Assembly: GCA_038229055.1 (NCBI GenBank)
Contig: JBBROU010000004.1
Span: 18,999-82,998, forward strand
DNA length: 64,000 bases
Source: JANYJA01 sp038229055
GTDB taxonomy: Bacteria > Acidobacteriota > Terriglobia > Bryobacterales > Bryobacteraceae
Direction: 5' to 3'
In this document: positions 58,226-64,000 of the stretch, one piece after another
Layout: each line of letters opens with the position of its first letter
How positions within the stretch are numbered: the stretch's first letter is position 1
Position numbers and translations under genes: made by a program
The notes under the pieces: generated by a model
The model's input: the letters and a program-made list of their open reading frames with translations, nothing else
Told to the model about the DNA's origin: nothing
Databases searched by the model: none

Positions 58226-59587
58226 TCAGGAAAACGGGAGATACGACCGCATGCGGTGAAACAGGATATAGGCGTCGAGCGCCAGCGAGATGTGCTTGGT
58301 GTAGTAAAGGTCGTATTCCAGCACCGCCATCGCGTCCACGGTGCCCTCTCGGTGATCCACGTTGATCTGGCTCCATCCCGTAATCCCCGGTTTGACGGAA
58401 TGTCGCTGGTGATAGTAGGCGATCCGCCGCGCCAGCACATCCACAAACTCCGGCCGCTCGGGCCGCGGACCCACCAGCGCCATCTCGCCTCGCCACAAAT
58501 TGAACAGCCGCGGCAGATTCTCCAGGTGCAGGCGCCGGATCAGCCGCCCCACCGGCGTCACTTCCTTCAGCTCCCAATTGCCCTCGCGGCGCACCCGCTC
58601 GCACCGGAAACGTTTCATCGCGAAAGGGATCCCGTTCAAACCCACGCACGGCACCACGTCCATCGCCGGGCCGCGTGAGGTCAATCTGATTCCCAATGCA
58701 GCCAGAATCATCAGCGGCGACGTCACCACAATCCCCGCCAGCGCCAACAGATTCGTGTAGATCGACTGCAGCGCCACACTGCCCGGCCGCCGCGCCAGTT
58801 CGTCGTTGAAGATCACCTGCGATGGACGAAATTGCCGCGCACACACTCGTCCGCACACGCGTTCATAAACCGTCGCCGCGTCCTCGATCTCGAGCCCTTG
58901 CCGCCGAAGATGCAGCAGTTCCGGAATCGGCAGCCGGTTGCGCCAGTCGAGCAGCCCAACCACCACGCGGTCCGGCCGGATGCGCGCCACCGTCGCTTCC
59001 AGATCGTCCACGCCGCCCAGCACTTCTCCGCCCGGCATCTCTCCCGCTGGTGAATCGCCGCCCGTCAAATATCCCGCGACTCCCAAGCCGCGCTCCGGCC
59101 GTGCAACAATCTGCTCGGCCACATCTCGCACCACCGCATCCGTGCCCAAAAACAGCACCCGCTGCACTCCGAAGAGCTTCCACAAAACACTGCTGTAGAA
59201 CGCGCGCCACAAAAGCAGGCCGGCAAAATTGAGCACGCTGCCTACGATCATTGCGGGCCGCGGCAGGTTCAAACCCGTCGCCACATAAGCCAGCACGCCT
59301 TGCACAATCAGCGCGATCCCGAAAACGTTGCACAACTTCAGCGCCAGTTCGATCCGCGACGTAACTCGTATTTGCCGGTACAAGCTGTTGAAATAGAGCC
59401 CGAACAGCACGCTCGCGACAGCCGCCTGCAAGGCCCAGATCCCGTTCTGATTCATCAGATAATCGGCCGTGCCCAGGCGCAGCGTCAGCGCGCACCCGGC
59501 CAGAAATCCCAGGTTCACCAGCAGGAATTCGGAAAACAGCAGTGAGGATACGCGCGCCGGCAGTATGGCGTTGCTAAAGATCTGCAT
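58226..59587 (-). CDS. Polyprenyl glycosylphosphotransferase-like sugar transferase, PEP-CTERM-associated type
   Basis: The 453-residue inner-membrane protein has four or five N-terminal membrane segments (to about residue 120). A Rossmann-like region follows (QRVLFLGTDAVVRDVAEQIV), then the monotopic transferase domain (about 265-453). GEMALVGPRPERPEFVDVLA and PGITGWSQINVDHREGTVDA fit the PEP-CTERM subfamily. The catalytic Asp-Glu dyad of this fold (DELPQL) appears here as Glu356-Asn357 (LHLENLPRLFNL). It may start EPS chains, or be inactive. It lies 9 bases after the PNPT-type gene. Confidence 0.82.
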   Translation of the reverse strand: MQIFSNAILPARVSSLLFSEFLLVNLGFLAGCALTLRLGTADYLMNQNGIWALQAAVASVLFGLYFNSLYRQIRVTSRIELALKLCNVFGIALIVQGVLAYVATGLNLPRPAMIVGSVLNFAGLLLWRAFYSSVLWKLFGVQRVLFLGTDAVVRDVAEQIVARPERGLGVAGYLTGGDSPAGEMPGGEVLGGVDDLEATVARIRPDRVVVGLLDWRNRLPIPELLHLRRQGLEIEDAATVYERVCGRVCARQFRPSQVIFNDELARRPGSVALQSIYTNLLALAGIVVTSPLMILAALGIRLTSRGPAMDVVPCVGLNGIPFAMKRFRCERVRREGNWELKEVTPVGRLIRRLHLENLPRLFNLWRGEMALVGPRPERPEFVDVLARRIAYYHQRHSVKPGITGWSQINVDHREGTVDAMAVLEYDLYYTKHISLALDAYILFHRMRSYLPFS

Positions 59588-59596
59588 CCGCTTAAA

Positions 59597-61054
59597 TCAG
59601 TTGGACTCGCGGACCAGCTTCGATGCGCTCAACGGACCCGGAACCGGCAGACTTGCCGCCCCCATCTGAATCGCTACCAGCCTCGGTCCCAGGTGATTGT
59701 GGATGGCGTCGATGAATGGCCCGACGATCGCCGCCAGAACCGCCGAATTCAGGTTTCGCGTGAACTCCAGATAGCCGTTCCCGGGCAGCGGCACGCGCAT
59801 GTCCCACCGATCCGGCGCGCTACCAGGCGATTCCGCGCCCTCGAAAACCCGTCCCGCGAAGCTCATCCGCACACAATGAAAATCGACCTTCTCGCATGCC
59901 GCCACCAACGCAATCCAGCAGTCGTCCACGGTTTTCGCTTCGGCCATCGCCTGCTCGAAGCTGTGCAGATCGATCTGCGCTTTCAGTGTCCGCTGGAAAT
60001 CCCCGCGAAACAGCATCCGGCCCGCCACCGTAAATTCGGCATAGCCCAGATACTGGATCCCGATCCATGCCATCGCGCAGAACAGGACGATGATCAGTCC
60101 CGACACGCGGTCGTTCTGCACCACGCTCTGCAGCAGGGAAAACGCCGCCACCAGACTGCACAATGCATAGAGTACCAGCACCGCGCGCCGCGGCGTCATC
60201 CCGCGGTCCAGAAGCCGGTGATGGATGTGCCCGCGATCGGCCCCGAAGATCGGCTGCCGCCGCATCAACCTTCGCAGTATCGCCAGACACACATCCAGCA
60301 GCGGAATCGACAGCGCCATCAGCGGCGCCGTCATGCCCAGCAGAGTCGCCGATTTCTGCGTCCAGATAATCCCGTAACATCCCAGCAGGAAGCCGATCAG
60401 CAGACTCCCGGAATCGCCCAGGAAAATGGTCGCCGGATTGAAGTTATAGCAGAGGAAACCGAGCAGGCAAGCCGCTAGCGGAAACGTCGCCAACGCGAGC
60501 GGAACATTTTTGTGCAGCAGCGCCGCGATGAAGATGGTCAGCGTCGCGAAAAGCCCGACCCCCGCCGCCAGCCCGTCCATGCCATCCACCAGATTGAACG
60601 CGTTGGTGCAGGCCAGCAGCCACAGCAGCGTCAGCGGCAAACTCCACCACATCAGCGTGTGGTAACCAACCAGATCTTCAATCCGCACGCCTGACCAGTA
60701 AGCCAGCCCCGCGCCCGCCAGTTGCCCCACAATTTTCTGCCAGGGCTTCAGCCCGAGCAGGTCGTCGATAACGCCCACCGCGAAAATCACCGCGGCCGCC
60801 GGCAGCATCTTCCACACCAACGAAAGCTGCGGATTCAGGTTCGAACCCGTCAGCGACGGGAACAGGAAAAACGAACCGGCGTAGGCGCAAGCGATCGCGA
60901 TCCCCCCAACACGGGGAATCGGATACTTATGAATCTTCCGCGATTGATCCGGCGCATCCACGACGCCGTATGAACGGAAAACGTCGCGGAAAATGGGCGT
61001 GAGTACCAGCGCCAGAACAAAGGAAATTAGGCCAAGCCAGAGTAGTGAATCCAT
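59597..61054 (-). CDS. WecA/MraY-type polyprenyl-phosphate sugar-1-phosphate transferase, extended
   Basis: The 485-residue polytopic protein has PNPT motifs in order: SRKIHKYPIPRVGGIAIA, VIDDLLGLKPWQK, NAFNLVDGMDGLAAGVGLFA, FLGDSGSLLIGFLLG and GADRGHIHHRLLDRG. It would attach the first sugar-phosphate to undecaprenyl phosphate. About 130 residues beyond the usual C-terminus form a soluble extension (about 355-485) of unknown role. ATG 61054 was preferred over 61180 because it starts the first membrane segment. Confidence 0.87.
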   Translation of the reverse strand: MDSLLWLGLISFVLALVLTPIFRDVFRSYGVVDAPDQSRKIHKYPIPRVGGIAIACAYAGSFFLFPSLTGSNLNPQLSLVWKMLPAAAVIFAVGVIDDLLGLKPWQKIVGQLAGAGLAYWSGVRIEDLVGYHTLMWWSLPLTLLWLLACTNAFNLVDGMDGLAAGVGLFATLTIFIAALLHKNVPLALATFPLAACLLGFLCYNFNPATIFLGDSGSLLIGFLLGCYGIIWTQKSATLLGMTAPLMALSIPLLDVCLAILRRLMRRQPIFGADRGHIHHRLLDRGMTPRRAVLVLYALCSLVAAFSLLQSVVQNDRVSGLIIVLFCAMAWIGIQYLGYAEFTVAGRMLFRGDFQRTLKAQIDLHSFEQAMAEAKTVDDCWIALVAACEKVDFHCVRMSFAGRVFEGAESPGSAPDRWDMRVPLPGNGYLEFTRNLNSAVLAAIVGPFIDAIHNHLGPRLVAIQMGAASLPVPGPLSASKLVRESN

Positions 61055-61214
61055 CCAGACAACACTTGTATTGTAAATTAGATCCTCATACCGCCTATCG
61101 GCTGCCGGGTGAAAATCCGTTAGGAATTCCCCGCCTCTGTGCCCCGTTATACGGCCTCCGCCCCGCGAAGGTACGCCCAAATCCGGCTGATAGACTGGAG
61201 TTGAGCCCCAAAGA

Positions 61215-62384
61215 ATGAGCGAATTTCGCGGTGTAGATTACCTGTTGATCGATTCCCTGCTGGACGAGCAGGAGCTTCTGGTGCGCCAAACCGCGCGCGA
61301 TTTCGTCGACGACCGCGTCGTCCCCATTATCCGCGACTGCTTCCGCGACGGCCGCTTCCCTCGCGAGCTTGTGCCTGAAATGGGCCGCCTCGGCTTCTTC
61401 GGCGCGAACCTGGAAGGCTACGGCTGCGCCGGCATGAGCAACGTGGAGTATGGCCTCATCATGCAGGAGATCGAGCGCGGCGATTCCGGACTGCGCAGCT
61501 TCGTCTCCGTACAAGGCGCGCTCGTCATGTATCCCATTCTGAAGTTCGGTTCCGAAGAGCAGCGCTCCCGCTGGCTGCCGCGCCTGCAATCCGGCGAAGC
61601 CCTCGGCTGTTTCGGCCTCACCGAGCCCGACTTCGGCTCAAACCCCGCCGGCATGCGCACCCGCGCCGTTCGCGACGGCGATCACTGGATTCTCAACGGC
61701 GAGAAGACCTGGATCACCAACGGCAGCGTCGCCGATGTCGCCATCGTCTGGGCCCGCACTGATGACGGCATCCGCGGCTTTGTCGTCGAGCGCGGCACTC
61801 CCGGCTTCACCACTTCCGATATCCACGGCAAGCTCTCCATGCGCGCCTCAACGACGTCCAGCCTGGCCTTTCACGATTGCCGCGTCCCCGTCAGTGCCAT
61901 GTTTCCCGAAATCCGCGGCCTCAAGGGCCCGCTCATGTGCCTTTCGCAAGCCCGCTTCGGCATCGGCTGGGGTGTTCTCGGCGCCGCCATGGACTGCTAC
62001 GAAACCGCCCGCCAGTACACCATTCTGCGCAAGCAGTTCGACGACCGCCCGCTCGCGTCGCACCAATTAGTTCAGGAGAAACTCGCCTGGATGATCACCG
62101 AAATTACCAAGGCCCAGCTCCTCGCGCTCCACTGCGGACGCCTCAAGGATAAGGACAAGCTCGACCCCGCCCACATCTCTATGCTGAAGCGCAACAACGT
62201 CGCCATCGCCCTCGAATGCGCGCGCCTCAGCCGCGATCTGCTCGGCGCCAACGGCATCATCGACGAATATCCTATAATGCGTCATCTCTGCAATCTGGAA
62301 ACGGTGAAGACCTATGAGGGCACCGACCACATTCACGCACTCGTCATCGGCGAACGCGTCACCGGAGTCCCCGCCTACCGTTAA
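61215..62384 (+). CDS. gcdH: Glutaryl-CoA dehydrogenase-like acyl-CoA dehydrogenase
   Basis: The 389-residue flavoprotein shows GCFGLTEPDFGSNPAGMRTR, DHWILNGEKTWITNGSVADV, CLSQARFGIGWGVLGAAMDC, and the C-terminal catalytic region ETVKTYEGTDHIHALVIGER, with the base Glu in TYEGT. These features fit glutaryl-CoA dehydrogenase of lysine/tryptophan breakdown. The usual EGTHD is EGTDH here. The upstream 160 bp is divergent from the PNPT gene. Confidence 0.87.
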   Translation: MSEFRGVDYLLIDSLLDEQELLVRQTARDFVDDRVVPIIRDCFRDGRFPRELVPEMGRLGFFGANLEGYGCAGMSNVEYGLIMQEIERGDSGLRSFVSVQGALVMYPILKFGSEEQRSRWLPRLQSGEALGCFGLTEPDFGSNPAGMRTRAVRDGDHWILNGEKTWITNGSVADVAIVWARTDDGIRGFVVERGTPGFTTSDIHGKLSMRASTTSSLAFHDCRVPVSAMFPEIRGLKGPLMCLSQARFGIGWGVLGAAMDCYETARQYTILRKQFDDRPLASHQLVQEKLAWMITEITKAQLLALHCGRLKDKDKLDPAHISMLKRNNVAIALECARLSRDLLGANGIIDEYPIMRHLCNLETVKTYEGTDHIHALVIGERVTGVPAYR

Positions 62385-62387
62385 TTT

Positions 62388-63863
62388 CGCGTTCACCATC
62401 TTCCTCAGCGCCTTCCTGCTGTTCCAGATTCAACCCATCATCGCCAAAATTATTCTGCCTGGTTCGGCGGCTCCGCGGCGGTTTGGACCGCCTGCATGCT
62501 CTTCTTCCAGCTCGCCCTGCTGCTCGGCTATCTCTACGCGCACTTCATCTCGACGCGCTTCTCCGCCGCCACCCAAACCCTGCTCCACATCGCGCTCTTA
62601 ACCCTAAGCCTGCTCAGCCTGCCGGTGCTCCCCAGCCCCTCATGGAAGCCCGACGCCTCTGCAAATCCCCTGCTCCGCATCCTCGGCCTGCTCGCCGCGA
62701 CCATCGGCCTGCCCTACCTGCTGCTCTCTGCCACGAGCCCGCTACTCCAGACATGGCACGCCCGCACCGAACGTGGAGCTCTGCCCTACCGCTTCTTCGC
62801 GCTCTCGAACGCCGCGTCGATGCTCGCCCTGCTCAGCTACCCCGTCGCCGTCGAGCCGTACCTCACCACCCACGCCCAAGCCTGGACGTGGTCCATCGCC
62901 TACGCGGCGTTCGCAATCCTCTGCGCCGCTGCGGCATGGCGCGCCCGCGGCGCCGCCTTCGCCACGCGCCCAACATTCACGTCCCCATTCACGTCCGCGC
63001 GCCCGCCCGCAACTCTCCAACTTCTCTGGCTCGCGCTTGCCGCCGTACCTTCCGCGCTGCTGCTCTCCGTCACCAACCACCTGTCGCAGAATGTCGCCGC
63101 CATCCCGTTCCTCTGGGTGCTCCCGCTCAGTATCTATCTGCTGACGTTCATCCTCTGTTTCGAAAGCTCGCGCTGGTACCGCCGCGCCCTCTTCGTACGA
63201 TTCGCCGCAGTCGCCCTCGCCTCCATGGCCTATGCCACTGCCAACAGCTTGGATATCTCCGACCTCCGCGTCTCTCTCCCGCTCTTCGCCCTGTCGCTGT
63301 TCGTCTGCTGCATGGTGTGCCATGGCGAACTCGCGCGCCTGAAGCCCGGTGCCGGATACCTCACCACCTTCTATCTGATGACTGCGGCCGGCGGCGCGCT
63401 CGGCGGCCTCTTCGTCGCCTTCTTCGCCCCTGCCGTCTTCCCCGCTCTCTACGAATTTCCGATTGCAATTACCGCATGCGGCTTGCTGATTGTCTTTGTT
63501 TTCTATCGGCAAAATCCACGCGAATCTTTACGGTCGCCCCTCTGGTTGATCTGCGCCGCCCTCGCCGTCGGAATCGGCATCTATCTCTTCGAAGAAACTC
63601 GCGATAACCTTGCCGGATCCCGCCTCCTGGTCCGCAATTTCTATGGCGCCCTCCGCGTCTCGGACAACGAAAAATCCGCCGACGAGGAAGCCAATCGCCA
63701 GCTCACGCACGGCACCATCAACCACGGCCACCAGTTCCTTGCCCCCGAGCTGCGCCGCAAGCCCACCACCTATTACGGCGCGGCTACCGGCATCGGCGTT
63801 GCGCTCGAGGAGTTGGGAAAGAGCGGCCCGCTCCGCGGCGGCGTCGTCGGCCTCGGCACCGGT
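62388..63863 (+). pseudogene. MFS/spermidine-synthase-like membrane protein, frameshifted and cut by an IS
   Basis: The N-terminus (FAFTIFLSAFLLFQIQPIIA, then KIILP) stops making sense between 62460 and 62461. Adding one T there restores WFGGSAAVWTACMLFFQ, a highly conserved segment, and joins the next frame (62496 onward). Ten or more membrane segments follow. The product reaches the SAM-like motif VVGLGTG at 63849-63863, and the frame then runs into IS sequence and stops at 63884. The family has N-terminal membrane helices and a C-terminal spermidine-synthase-like domain, which is missing here. Confidence 0.78.
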
Positions 63864-64000
63864 AGTGTCAATAGTTTTGTGTAAACTCGGCTCTTTTCCT
63901 TTTCATTAGGAAGGTTTTGACTTTAAGCTGCGCGCGCCTGCTCAATGCGGTCGGGCCAGCGGATTGTGAACTGCCGAAGCGCCTCGCGCCAGCCCTGGAC
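63864..64000 (-). mobile_element. IS256-like insertion sequence, end portion
   Basis: The element starts at about 63864 inside the MFS-like gene. On the minus strand its end reads TTTACACAAAACTATTGACA, which fits the terminal inverted repeats of many IS256-family elements. The transposase C-terminus follows on the minus strand. The other end and any target duplication lie beyond the window. Confidence 0.75.
63923..64000 (-). CDS. IS256-family (Mutator-type) transposase, C-terminal fragment
   Basis: The last 25 residues are visible: WREALRQFTIRWPDRIEQAR follows VQG, and the protein ends with AA. This is typical of the C-terminus of IS256-group DDE transposases. The rest lies to the right of the window. 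Confidence 0.75.
   Translation of the reverse strand, partial: VQGWREALRQFTIRWPDRIEQARAA

Overview
The window looks like a chromosomal segment of a Gram-negative, GC-rich soil bacterium of the Acidobacteriota, most like the Bryobacterales/Solibacter group. This is an inference from gene content. Two very large Oar-type TonB-dependent receptors carry an N-terminal carboxypeptidase-regulatory domain. There is a DUF1080 protein and a CehA/McbA-type secreted metallohydrolase. The F-type ATP synthase cluster carries b' and b but no a or c subunit. An exopolysaccharide (EPS) locus has several families otherwise tied to exosortase A (XrtA)/PEP-CTERM systems.

Region 1 (1-20.7 kb) is the EPS locus. 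The left edge holds the last 35 codons of a PEP-CTERM protein and its terminator. A long plus-strand run of mostly overlapping genes (276-16454) follows: GumC/Wzz-like chain-length protein, BY-type tyrosine kinase, a tiny HTH protein, an amidotransferase, a secreted protein with a lyase-like N-terminus, an O-ligase/polymerase, GT2, FkbM methyltransferase, GT4, Wzx flippase, GT4, sugar epimerase and GT4. It converges on a minus-strand run (20694-16395): polysaccharide deacetylase, FemAB-like protein, a tRNA gene and two GT4 enzymes. Together these would build, flip, polymerise, modify and length-control a surface polysaccharide. Neither the exosortase nor an outer-membrane export channel is in the window. 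Two candidate chain-initiating phosphoglycosyltransferases lie far away at 58.2-61.1 kb.

Region 2 (20.8-30.6 kb) is an accessory block: an O-methyltransferase, a frameshifted M28 peptidase, a CBM9-like protein, a large secreted PHP-type hydrolase, a His/Ala-only mini-protein, a DUF1080 protein, a DksA-like protein with altered zinc ligands, an SGNH-type hydrolase and an alpha/beta hydrolase.

Region 3 (30.6-44.4 kb) is housekeeping and envelope machinery: the atp cluster (b', b, delta, alpha, gamma, beta, epsilon) on the minus strand. LolA and a type IV pilus/type II secretion operon (PilC, PilB, PilM-, PilN-, PilO- and PilP-like proteins and a pseudopilin-like protein with a long G/P/Q-rich tail) follow on the plus strand.

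Region 4 (44.4-64 kb) holds the two TonB-dependent receptors flanking a decayed glycosidase-like gene, a secreted PIG-L deacetylase, 6-phosphogluconate dehydrogenase, cytidylate kinase plus aspartate kinase, the two phosphoglycosyltransferases, and glutaryl-CoA dehydrogenase. At the right edge an MFS/spermidine-synthase-like membrane gene carries a one-base deletion and is cut by an IS256-like element. All calls are from reading the sequence; no database search was run.
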